A stretch of DNA of 64,000 nt from positions 85,048,449 to 85,112,448 of the forward strand of contig CM072810.1 in the NCBI GenBank assembly GCA_037013495.1, written 5' to 3'. Within the stretch, counting starts at the first letter, position 1. Every line of letters begins with the position of its first letter. Positions 54,501 to 64,000 of this stretch are shown in pieces. The notes beneath the pieces were generated by a model. That model had not been told where the DNA came from, ran no database searches, and saw only the letters and a list, made by a program, of their open reading frames with translations. Source of the DNA: Hippophae tibetana. Lineage: Eukaryota > Streptophyta > Magnoliopsida > Rosales > Elaeagnaceae. A program made the position numbers and the translations under genes.

Positions 54501-56083
54501 TTCACATTTTTAACTCATTTATGGCATCAATATTCATAACTTATTAATAAGCTATTCTGGTAATGTTGGAATGCACCGTATTGAAATTAAATTTGGTTAT
54601 CGCTTTGCCCCTAAGAATCTTATTTCCAAACGCCTTTAAGAAGTAAGAAGCAAAGAAATATGAATATAAATATTAAGCTCTTCCTCTATAGAAGTGTTTC
54701 TTGCTACGTACCAAGAAGTAACAAATATTGCCTAAAACAACCTCCATCCATCACCTTTTTCATTGGGAAGAGATATAATGTAATTCACATGAATATGCCT
54801 GTATTGGGTATAAAGACTTAACAAGAAAACAAAATAATGATAAACATTAGGAAAAAGCAATAAGGGAAAAGAAAAGCTTAAACATTTTCTAATGTCAATT
54901 TTACAAAAGAATGTTTGGGGAAAAATTACTCCAAAATGTATATCATTATAATTATTATATATTTAAATGAAATTTAATATGTCCTAAAATGCGAAATTAC
55001 AAACGTTTCAAATTTTGTGCAATATTTTATATAAGAGATCAATAATTTACATTTTTAACTCATTTATGGCATCAATATTCTTAAATTATTAATAAGTTAT
55101 TCTGGTAATGTTGGAATGCACCGTATTGAAATTAAATTTTGTTATCGCTTTGCCCCTAAGAATCTTATTTCCAAACGCCTTATAGAAGTAAGAGGCAAAG
55201 AAATATGAATATAAATATTAAGCTCATCCTCTATAGAAAATGTTTCTTGCTACGTACCAAGAAGTAACAAATATTGTCTAAAACCACCTCATCCATCACC
55301 TTTTTTCATTGGGAAGAGACATAATATAATTCACATGAATATGCCTGTGTTGGGTATTAAGACTTAAAAAGAAAACAAAATAATGACAAACATTAGGAAA
55401 AAGCAATAAGTGGAAAAAAAAAGTTTAAACTTTTTCTAATGTCAATTTTACAAAAGAATGTTTGGGGAAAAGTTACTCCAAAATGTATATCATTATAATT
55501 ATTATATATTTAAATGAAATTTAATATGTCCTAAAATGCGAAATTACAAACGTTTCAAATTTTGATCAATATTTTATATAAGAGATCAATAATTTACATT
55601 TTTAACTCATTTATGGCATCAATATTCTTAACTTATTAATTGTTATTCTGGTAATGTTGGAATGCACCGTATTGAAATTAAATTTGGTTATCGCTTTCCC
55701 CCTAAAAATCTAATTTCCAAACGCCTTATACAAGTAAGAAGCAAAGAAATATGAATGGATATATTGAGCTCATCCTCTATAGAAATGTTTATTGCTACGT
55801 ACGAAGAAGTTACAAATATTGTCTAAAACCTCCTCATCCATCACCTTTTTTCATTGGGAAGAAAAATAATATAATTCACATGAGTATGTTTGTGTTGGGT
55901 ATTAAGACTTAAAAAGAAAACAAAATAATGATAAACATTAGGAAAAATCAATAAGTGGAAAAAAAACTTAAACATTTTCTAATGTCAATTTTATAAAAGA
56001 ATGTTAGGGGAAAAATTACTCCAAATTTTATATCATTCTAATTATTTTATATTTAAGTGGAATTTATTACGTCTTAAAATGCC
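51506..56083 (+). repeat. Ten-monomer higher-order repeat, copy 3 (incomplete)
   Basis: Monomer starts are 51620, 52167, 52714, 53260, 53806, 54329, 54874, 55421 and 55964. The order follows copies 1 and 2 up to the ninth monomer, where it leaves the pattern. The monomer at 55964 opens like the ninth (AAACTTAAACATT, as at 50526) but by ATGCCTAATT and TTTTATAAAAGAG it follows the third monomer type (41787, 47246, 52714). This hybrid skips about four monomers and leads into the next block. Confidence 0.87.
53806..54328 (+). repeat. Monomer with 24-bp deletion
   Basis: The usual GGGTATTAAGACTTAAAAAG stretch, together with the following AAAACAAAAT, is reduced here to GGGTATAATGATAAAC, a loss of 24 bp at about 54290/54291. 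The monomer is about 523 bp long. Equivalent monomers at 42878 and 48341 are intact, so the deletion is private to the third ten-mer copy. The TAT/TAAT similarity at the edges suggests slippage. Confidence 0.85.
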
Positions 56084-56509
56084 TAATTACAAACGTTTCA
56101 AATTTTGTTCATTATTTTATAAAAGAGATCAATAATTGTCATTTTTAACTCATTTATGACATCAATATTGTCAACTTATTTGTAAGTTGTTCTGGTTGTG
56201 TTGGAATGCATTGTATTGAAATTAAATTTGGATATTGCTTTCCCCCTAAGAATCTAGTTTCCAAACGCCTTATAGAAGTAAAAAGCAAAGAAATATGAGT
56301 GGAAATATTAAGCTCATCCTCTATAGAAATGTTTCTTGCTACGTACCAAGAAGTTACAAATATTGTCTAAAACCACCTCATCCATCACCTTTTTTTCATT
56401 GGGAAGAGACATAATATAATTCACATGAATATGCCTGTGTTGGGTATTAAGACTTAAAAATAAAACAAAATAATGATAAACATTAGGAAAAAGAAATAAG
56501 TGGAAAAAA

Positions 56510-57599
56510 AAGCTTAAACATTTTCTAATGTCAATTTTAGAAAAGAATGTTATGGGATATATTACTCCAAATTTTATATCATTATAATTATTATATATTT
56601 AAGTGAAATTTATTACGTCTTAAAATGCCAAATTACAAACGTTTGATATTTTTTTGATTATTTTATATAAGAGATCAATAATTCACACTTTTAACTCATT
56701 TATGGCATTAATATTGTTACCTTATTTATAAGTTATTCTGGTTGTGTTGGAATACACCGTATTGAAATTAAATTTGGTTATCGCTTTCCCCCTAAGAATC
56801 TAGTTTCCAAATGCCTTATAGAAGTATGAGGCAAAGAAATATGTGTGGAAATATTAAGCTCAACCAATATAGAAATTTTTCTTGCTACGTACCAAGAAGT
56901 TACAAATATTGCCTAAAACCACCTCCAGCCATCACCTTTTTTCATTGGGAAGATAGATAATATAATTAACATGAATATGCCTGTGGTGGGTATTAAGACA
57001 TAAAAAGAAAACAAAATAATGATAAACTTTGGAAAAAGCAATAAGTGGAAAAGAAAGCTTAAACATTTTCTAATGTCAATTTTAGAAAAGAATGTTATGG
57101 GATATATTACTCCAAATTTTATATCATTATAATTATTATATATTTAAGTGAAATTTATTACGTCTTAAAATGCCAAATTACAAACGTTTGATATTTTTTT
57201 GATTATTTTATATAAGAGATCAATAATTCACACTTTTAACTCATTTATGGCATTAATATTGTTACCTTATTTATAAGTTATTCTGGTTGTGTTGGAATAC
57301 ACCGTATTGAAATTAAATTTGGTTATCGCTTTCCCCCTAAGAATCTAGTTTCCAAATGCCTTATAGAAGTATGAGGCAAAGAAATATGTGTGGAAATATT
57401 AAGCTCAACCAATATAGAAATTTTTCTTGCTACGTACCAAGAAGTTACAAATATTGCCTAAAACCACCTCCAGCCATCACCTTTTTTCATTGGGAAGATA
57501 GATAATATAATTAACATGAATATGCCTGTGGTGGGTATTAAGACATAAAAAGAAAACAAAATAATGATAAACTTTGGAAAAAGCAATAAGTGGAAAAGA
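56510..57599 (+). repeat. Two nearly identical adjacent monomers
   Basis: The monomers starting at 56510 and 57055 are near-identical: both have GTTATGGGATATATTAC, GTTTGATATTTTTTTG, GAAGTATGAGGCAAAG and CTCAACCAATATAG. Neighbouring monomers elsewhere differ at many positions. Their tails differ, because the first ends with the CATAAAAAGAAAAC and AACTTTGGAAAAAG form only after its own body, which indicates that a whole monomer was duplicated in place. The pair is present again at 61967 and 62511, so the event is older than the 5,456-bp duplication. Confidence 0.85.
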
Positions 57600-57841
57600 A
57601 AGCTTAAACATTTTCTAATGTCAATTTTACAAAAGAATAGTATGGGAACCATTACTCCAAATTTTAGATCATTCTAATTATTTTATATTTAAGTGGAATT
57701 TATTACGTCTTAAAATGCCTAATTACAAACGTTTCAAATTTTGTTCATTATTTTATATAAGAGATCAATAATTGTCATTTTTAACTCATTTATGACATCA
57801 ATATTGTCAACTTATTTGTAAGTTGTTCTGGTTGTGTTGGA

Positions 57842-58093
57842 ATGCATCGTATTGAAATTAAATTTGGATATTTCTTTCCCCCTAAGAATCTAGTTTCCAA
57901 ACGCCTTCTAGAAGTAAAAAAGCAAAGAAATATGAGTGGAAATATTAAGCACATCCTCTTTAGAAATGTTTCTTGCTACGTACCAAGAAGTTACAAATAT
58001 TGTCTAAAACCACCACATCCATTACCTTTTTTCATTGGGAAGAGACATAATATAATTCACATGAATATGCTTGTGTTGGGTATTAAGACTTAA
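57842..58093 (+). other. Recurrent satellite reading frame, longest open form (not called a gene)
   Basis: An 83-codon open frame starts at ATGCATCGTATTG, about 90 bp after a TATATAAG element, and ends at the TAA in AAGACTTAA. In most monomers this path is broken. The first ~30 codons end at a TGA in GAAATATGAGTG, and the remaining ~60 codons are open in a second frame overlapping at TATAGAAGTAAGAAGC. Here one extra A in AGTAAAAAAGC joins the two halves. Many other monomers carry shifts, such as an extra C in ACCTCCATCC, or internal stops. There are no recognisable domains, no signal peptide and no conserved start context. I take it as a by-product of the repeat sequence, not a gene. Confidence 0.3.
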
Positions 58094-60023
58094 AAAGAAA
58101 ACAAAATAATGACAAACATTAGGAAAAAGCAATAAGTGAAAAAAAAAGCTTAAATATTTTCTAATGGTAATTTTAGAAAAGAATGTTAGGGGAAATATTT
58201 CTCCAAATATTAGATCATTCTAATTATTATATATTTAAGTGGAATTTATTACGTCTTAAAATGCAAAATTACAAACGTTTGTAATTTTGTTGATTATTTT
58301 ATATAAGAGATCAATAATTCACATTTTTAACTAATTTATGGCATCAATATTTTTAACTTACTAATAAGTTATTCCGGTAATGTTGGAAAGCACCGTATTG
58401 AAATTAAATTTGGTTATCGCTTTGCCTCTAAGAATCTTATTTCCAAACGCCTTATAGAAGTAAGAAGCAAAGAAATATGAATATAAATATTAAGCTCATC
58501 CTCTATAGAAATGTTTCTTGCTACGTAGCAAGAAGTAAGAAATATTGTCTAAAACAACCTCCATCCATCACCTTTTTTCATTGGGAAGAGATTTAATGTA
58601 ATTCACATGAATATGCCTGTGTTGGGTATTAAGACTTAAAAAGAAAACAAAATAATGATAAAAATTAGGAAAAACCAATAAGTGAAAAAAAAAGCTTAAA
58701 CATTTTCTAATGTCAATTTTAAAAAAGAATGTTAGGGGAAAAATTACTCCAAATTGTATATCATTATAATTATTATATATTTAAATGTAATTTAATACAT
58801 CCTAAAATGCGAAATTACAAACATTTCAAATTTTGTGCAATATTTTATATAAGAGATCAAAAATTATCATTTTTAACTCATTTATGGCATCAATATTCTT
58901 AACTTATTAATAAGTTATTCTGGTAATGTTGGAATGCACCGTATTGAAATTAAATTTGGTTATCGTTTTCCCCCTAATAATCTAATTTCCAAACGCCTTA
59001 TAGAAGTAAGAGGCAAAGAAATATGAATATAAATATTAAGCTCATCCTATATAGAAATGTTTCTTGCTACGTACCAAGAAGTAACAAATATTGTCTAAAA
59101 ACACCTCATCCATCAACTTTTTTCATTGGGAAGAGACATAATATAATTCATATGAATATGCCTGTGTTGGGTATTAAGACTTAAAAAGAAAACAAAATAA
59201 TGACAAACATTAGGAAAAAGCAATAATTGGAAAAAAAAAGCTTAAATATTTTTTAATGTCAATTTTACAAAAGAATGTTAGGGGAAAAATTACTCCAAAA
59301 TGTATATCATTATAGTTATTATATATTTAAATGAAATTTAATATGTCCTAAAATGCAAAATTACAAACGTTTCAAATTTTGTGCAATATTTTATATAAGA
59401 GATCAATAATTTACATTTTTAACTCATTTATGGCATCAATATTCTTAACTTATTAATAAGTTATTCTGGTAATGTTAGAATGTACCGTATTGAAATTAAA
59501 TTTGGTTATCGCTTTCCCCCTAAGAATCTAATTTCCAAACGCCTTATAGAAGTAAGAAGCAAAGAAATATGAATGGATATATTGAGCTCATCCTCTATAG
59601 AAATGTTTATTGCTACGTACGAAGAAGTTACAAATATTGTCTAAAACCACCTCATGCATCACATTTTTACATTGGGAAGAAACATAATATAATTCACATG
59701 AGTATGTCTATGTTGGGTATTAAGACTTAAAAAGAAAACAAAATAATGACAAACATTAGGAAAATCAATAAGTGGAAAAAAAAGCTTAAACATTTTCTAA
59801 TGTCAATTTTAGAAAAGAATGTTAGGGGAAAAATTACTCCAAATTTTATATCATTCTAATTATTTTATATTTAAGTTTAATTTATTACGTCTTAAAATGC
59901 CAAATTACAAACGTTTCAAATTTTGTTCATTATTTTATATAAGAGATTAATAATTGTCATTTTTAACTCATTTATGACATCAATATTGTTAACTTATTTG
60001 TAAGTTGTTTTGTTTGTGTTGGA

Positions 60024-60275
60024 ATGGATCGTATTAAAATTAAATTTGGAAATTTCTTTCCCCCTAAGAATCTAGTTTCCAAACGCCTTATAGAAGTAAA
60101 AAAGCAAAGATATATTAGTGGAAAATTAAGCTCATCCTCTATAGAAATGTTTTATTGCCACGTACCAAGAAGTTACAAATATTGTCTAAAACCACCTCAT
60201 CCATCACCTTTTTTCATTGGGAAGAGACATAATATAATTCACATGAATATGCCTGTGTTGGGTATTAAGACTTAA
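60024..60275 (+). other. Recurrent satellite reading frame, variant
   Basis: This is the same 83-codon path as at 57842, also opened by an extra A (AGTAAAAAAGC). The first codons differ because ATGGATCG replaces ATGCATCG, and one base is missing in GTGGAAAATTAAG. Two changes therefore locally shift the middle residues and then restore the frame at the end. Such tolerance of shifts argues against selection on the protein. Confidence 0.25.
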
Positions 60276-61966
60276 AAAGAAAACAAAATAATGACAAACA
60301 TTAGGAAAAAGGAATAAGTGGAAAAAAAAAAGCGTAAACATTTTCTAATGTCAATTTTACAAAAGAATGTTAGGGGAAAAATTACTCCAAAATGTATATC
60401 ATTATAATTAATATATATTTAAATGAAATTTAATATGTCCTAAAATGCGAAATTACAAACGTTTAAAATTTTGTGCAATATTTTATATAAGAGATCAATA
60501 ATTTACATTTTTAACTCATTTATGGCATCAATATTCTTAACTTATAAATAAGTTATTCTGGTAATGTTGGAATGCACCGTATTGAAATTAAATTTGGTTA
60601 TCGCTTTGCCTCTAAGAATCTTATTTCAAAATGCCTTATAGAAGTAAGAAGCAAAGAAATATGAATATAAATATTAAGCTCATCCTCTATAGAAATGTTT
60701 CTTGCTACGTAGCAAGAAGTAAGAAATATTGTCTAAAACAACCTCCATCCATCACCTTTTTTCATTGGGAAGAGATTTAATGTAATTCACATGAATATGC
60801 CTGTGTTGGGTATTAAGACTTAAAAAGAAAACAAAATAATGATAAAAATTAGGAAAAACTAATAAGTGAAAAAAAAAAGCTTAAACATTTTCTAATGTCA
60901 ATTTTAAAAAAGAATGTTAGGGGAAAAATTACTCCAAATTTTATATCATTATAATTATTATATACTTAAATGGAATTTATTACGTCTTAAAATGCCAAAT
61001 TACAAACGTTTCGAATTTTGTTCATTATTTTATATAAGATATCAATAATTATCATTTTTAACTCATTTATGGCATCATATTCTTAAGTTATTAAAAAGTT
61101 ATTCTGTTTGTGTTGGAATGCACCGTATTGAAATTAAATTTGGATATTGCTTTCCCCCTAAGAATCTAGTTTCCAAACGCCTTATAGAAGTAAGATGCAA
61201 AGAAATATGAGTGGAAAATTAAGCTCATCCTCTATAGAAATGTTTATTGCTACGTACCAAGAAGTTACAAATATTGTCTAAAACAACCTCCATCCATCAC
61301 CTTTTTTCATTGGGAAGAGATATAATGTAATTCACATGAAAATGCCTGTGTTGGGTATTAAGACTTAAAAAGAAGACAAAATAATGATAAACATTAGGAA
61401 AAATCAATAAGTGGAAAGAAAAGCTTAAACATTTTCTAATGTCAATTTTAGAAAAGAATGTTAGCGGAAAAATTACTCCAAATTTTATATGATTCTAATT
61501 ATTTTATATTTAAGTGGAATTTATTACGTCTTAAAATTCCAAATTACAAAAGTTTCAAATTTTGTTCATTATTTTATATAAGAGATCAATAATTGTCATT
61601 TTTAACTCATTTATGACATCAATATTGTCAACTTATTTGTAAGTTGTTCTGGTTGTGTTGGAATGCATTGTATTGAAATTAAATTTGGATATTGCTTTCC
61701 CCCTAAGAATCTAGTTTCCAAACGCCTTATAGAAGTAAAAAGCAAAGAAATATGAGTGGAAATATTAAGCTCATCCTCTATAGAAATGTTTCTTGCTACG
61801 TACCAAGAAATTACAAATATTGTCTAAAACCACCTCATCCATCACCTTTTTTTCATTGGGAAGAGACATAATATAATTCACATGAATATGCCTGTGTTGG
61901 GTATTAAGACTTAAAAATAAAACAAAATAATGATAAACATTAGGAAAAAGAAATAAGTGGAAAAAA

Positions 61967-63055
61967 AAGCTTAAACATTTTCTAATGTCAATTTTAGAAA
62001 AGAATGTTATGGGATATATTACTCCAAATTTTATATCATTATAATTATTATATATTTAAGTGAAATTTATTACGTCTTAAAATGCCAAATTACAAACGTT
62101 TGATTTTTTTTGATTATTTTATATAAGAGATCAATAATTCACACTTTTAACTCATTTATGGCATTAATATTGTTACCTTATTTATAAGTTATTCTGGTTG
62201 TGTTGGAATACACCGTATTGAAATTAAATTTGGTTATCGCTTTCCCCCTAAGAATCTAGTTTCCAAATGCCTTATAGAAGTATGAGGCAAAGAAATATGT
62301 GTGGAAATATTAAGCTCAACCAATATAGAAATTTTTCTTGCTACGTACCAAGAAGTTACAAATATTGCCTAAAACCACCTCCAGCCATCACCTTTTTTCA
62401 TTGGGAAGATAGATAATATAATTAACATGAATATGCCTGTGGTGGGTATTAAGACATAAAAAGAAAACAAAATAATGATAAACTTTGGAAAAAGCAATAA
62501 GTGGAAAAGAAAGCTTAAACATTTTCTAATGTCAATTTTAGAAAAGAATGTTATGGGATATATTACTCCAAATTTTATATCATTATAATTATTATATATT
62601 TAAGTGAAATTTATTACGTCTTAAAATGCCAAATTACAAAAGTTTGATATTTTTTTGATTATTTTATATAAGAGATCAATAATTCACACTTTTAACTCAT
62701 TTATGGCATTAATATTGTTACCTTATTTATAAGTTATTCTGGTTGTGTTGGAATACACCGTATTGAAATTAAATTTGGTTATCGCTTTCCCCCTAAGAAT
62801 CTAGTTTCCAAATGCCTTATAGAAGTATGAGGCAAAGAAATATGTGTGGAAATATTAAGCTCAACCAATATAGAAATTTTTCTTGCTACGTACCAAGAAG
62901 TTACAAATATTGCCTAAAACCACCTCCAGCCATCACCTTTTTTCATTGGGAAGATAGATAATATAATTAACATGAATATGCCTGTGGTGGGTATTAAGAC
63001 ATAAAAAGAAAACAAAATAATGATAAACTTTGGAAAAAGCAATAAGTGGAAAAGA
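61967..63055 (+). repeat. Two nearly identical adjacent monomers, second copy
   Basis: This is the same monomer pair as at 56510-57599, carried in the second copy of the 5,456-bp unit. The first member here has lost one base in GTTTGATTTTTTTTG, and the second has AAAAGTTTG instead of AAACGTTTG. These small changes came after the larger duplication. Confidence 0.85.
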
Positions 63056-63297
63056 AAGCTTAAACATTTTCTAATGTCAATTTTACAAAAGAATAGTATG
63101 GGAACCATTACTCCAAATTTTAGATCATTCTAATTATTTTATATTTAAGTGGAATTTATTACGTCTTAAAATGCCTAATTACAAACGTTTCAAATTTTGT
63201 TCATTATTTTATATAAGAGATCAATAATTGTCATTTTTAACTCATTTATGACATCAATATTGTCAACTTATTTGTAAGTTGTTCTGGTTGTGTTGGA

Positions 63298-63549
63298 ATG
63301 CATCGTATTGAAATTAAATTTGGATATTTCTTTCCCCCTAAGAATCTAGTTTCCAAACGCCTTCTAGAAGTAAAAAAGCAAAGAAATATGAGTGGAAATA
63401 TTAAGCACATCCTCTTTAGAAATGTTTCTTGCTACGTACCAAGAAGTTACAAATATTGTCTAAAACCACCACATCCATTACCTTTTTTCATTGGGAAGAG
63501 ACATAATATAATTCACATGAATATGCTTGTGTTGGGTATTAAGACTTAA
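63298..63549 (+). other. Recurrent satellite reading frame, duplicate of 57842
   Basis: This is the same 83-codon frame with the same predicted product as at 57842-58093, located 5,456 bp downstream as part of the duplicated ten-monomer unit. Its preservation reflects recent duplication of the DNA and is not independent evidence for coding. Confidence 0.25.
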
Positions 63550-64000
63550 AAAGAAAACAAAATAATGACAAACATTAGGAAAAAGCAATAAGTGAAAAAA
63601 AAAGCTTAAATATTTTCTAATGGTAATTTTAGAAAAGAATGTTAGGGGAAATATTTCTCCAAATTTTAGATCATTCTAATTATTATATATTTAAGTGGAA
63701 TTTATTACGTCTTAAAATGCAAAATTACAAACGTTTGTAATTTTGTTGATTATTTTATATAAGAGATCAATAATTCACATTTTTAACTAATTTATGGCAT
63801 CAATATTTTTAACTTATTAATAAGTTATTCCGGTAATGTTGGAAAGCACCGTATTGAAATTAAATTTGGTTATCGCTTTGCCTCTAAGAATCTTATTTCC
63901 AAATGCCTTATAGAAGTAAGAAGCAAAGAAATATGAATATAAATATTAAGCTCATCCTCTATAGAAATGTTTCTTGCTACGTAGCAAGAAGTAAGAAATA

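Larger units (their letters stand above)
56123..61579 (+). repeat. Second ten-monomer unit, copy 1 (period ~5,457 bp)
   Basis: Monomer starts are 56510, 57055, 57600, 58146, 58692, 59238, 59782, 60330, 60877 and 61421. The sequence from 56123 reappears from 61580 to the window end with an offset of 5,456-5,457 bp. Reading frames at 57458 and 57842 recur at 62914 and 63298. The left edge is TTTTATAAAAGAG (56122) against TTTTATATAAGAG (61579). Composition differs from the preceding ten-mer. The monomer at 57600 is a hybrid of the GTATGGGAACC type and an ATTTTAGATCATTC type. Those at 58146, 58692 and 59238 resemble 28691, 29783 and 11893. Confidence 0.9.
1..64000 (+). repeat. Satellite DNA array, ~545-bp HindIII monomer
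   Basis: The window is filled end to end by about 118 direct copies of a ~545-bp AT-rich monomer, with no unique spacer and no inverted copy. Taking AAGCTT as monomer position 1, the landmarks in order are: AAACATTTTCTAATGTC just after the site; GTTAGGGG near +40; a TATATAAG element near +155; an AACTTA...TAAGTT dyad near +210; GGAATGCACCGTATTG near +240; CTTTCCCCCTAAGAATC near +285; TCTATAGA and a TACGTA (SnaBI) palindrome near +360 to +380; ACCTTTTTTCATTGGGAAG near +430; GGTATTAAGACTTAAAAAG near +480; and a poly-A run leading into the next AAGCTT. Spacing is mostly 544-547 bp. Long arrays of this kind are typical of eukaryotic heterochromatin. The family name and species are not recognised. 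Confidence 0.97.
61580..64000 (+). repeat. Second ten-monomer unit, copy 2 (cut by window end)
   Basis: Monomer starts are 61967, 62511, 63056 and 63602. It is nearly identical to 56123-58544. Differences seen: AAGAAATTAC at 61805 against AAGAAGTTAC; one base fewer in the poly-T after GTTTGAT at 62099; CAAAAGTTTG at 62637 against CAAACGTTTG at 57181; ATTTTAGATC at 63663 against ATATTAGATC; and CCAAATGCC at 63899 against CCAAACGCC at 58443. The copy continues beyond the window. Confidence 0.9.

Noticed and set aside
1-64000. CRISPR array or other prokaryotic repeat system
   Set aside because: The repeated unit is ~545 bp with no short repeat and unique-spacer pattern, and no associated genes are present.
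1-64000. CENP-B box (TTCGNNNNANNCGGG type)
   Set aside because: No matching 17-bp motif is visible in any monomer class. This does not exclude a centromeric role, since many centromeric satellites lack it.
1-64000. Assignment to a named plant satellite of similar unit length (for example the ~528-bp khipu repeat of common bean)
   Set aside because: The similarity is only in monomer length. I cannot compare sequences here and would be guessing.
1-64000. Transposable element remnants (LTR ends, terminal inverted repeats, target-site duplications)
   Set aside because: No stretch departs from the monomer pattern, and no flanking duplications or inverted ends were seen. The size changes found are small deletions within monomers.
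1-64000. tRNA, rRNA or RNA polymerase III internal promoter boxes
   Set aside because: No GGTTCGAATCC-like B box or structured RNA core was seen in the monomer.

Overview
The whole window is one uninterrupted array of AT-rich satellite DNA. It is a head-to-tail tandem repeat of a monomer of about 545 bp, usually delimited by a HindIII site (AAGCTT) followed by AAACATTTTCTAATG. I placed about 118 monomer starts, all on the same strand. I found no credible protein-coding gene, rRNA, tRNA, CRISPR array, transposon or unique spacer. The sequence is eukaryotic heterochromatin of centromeric, pericentromeric or subtelomeric type. Frequent CG/TG/CA alternation at fixed monomer positions suggests a genome that methylates cytosine. 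A plant would fit, but sequence alone does not name the species or the chromosomal position.

Layout. 1-1568: about three monomers that do not belong to the blocks that follow. 1569-27076: a 24-monomer higher-order unit with a period of 12,985 bp, present twice (1569-14091 and 14554-27076) and nearly identical wherever I compared it. A four-monomer period of about 2,184 bp is nested inside it, and so is one monomer shortened by a 105-bp internal deletion. 27077-30873: irregular mosaic monomers related to the 7-10 kb part of the 24-mer. 30874-40580: a six-monomer higher-order repeat (period about 3,275 bp) with a local dimer duplication. 40581-56083: a ten-monomer higher-order repeat (period about 5,460 bp) in almost three copies. 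56123-64000: a different ten-monomer repeat with a period of 5,456-5,457 bp, one full copy plus the start of a second.

How it works together. The nested periods, hybrid monomers at block boundaries, conversion-like patches and shared deletions are the expected traces of repeated unequal exchange and gene conversion. The most interesting content is this evolutionary record. Secondary observations are an 18-bp perfect palindrome kept in one monomer class, a TATA-like motif upstream of a recurrent but usually frameshifted reading frame, and clusters of single-base indels at about 33.3-37.1 and 43.8-53.9 kb that look like assembly consensus noise. All comparisons were made by eye, so identity levels are qualitative.
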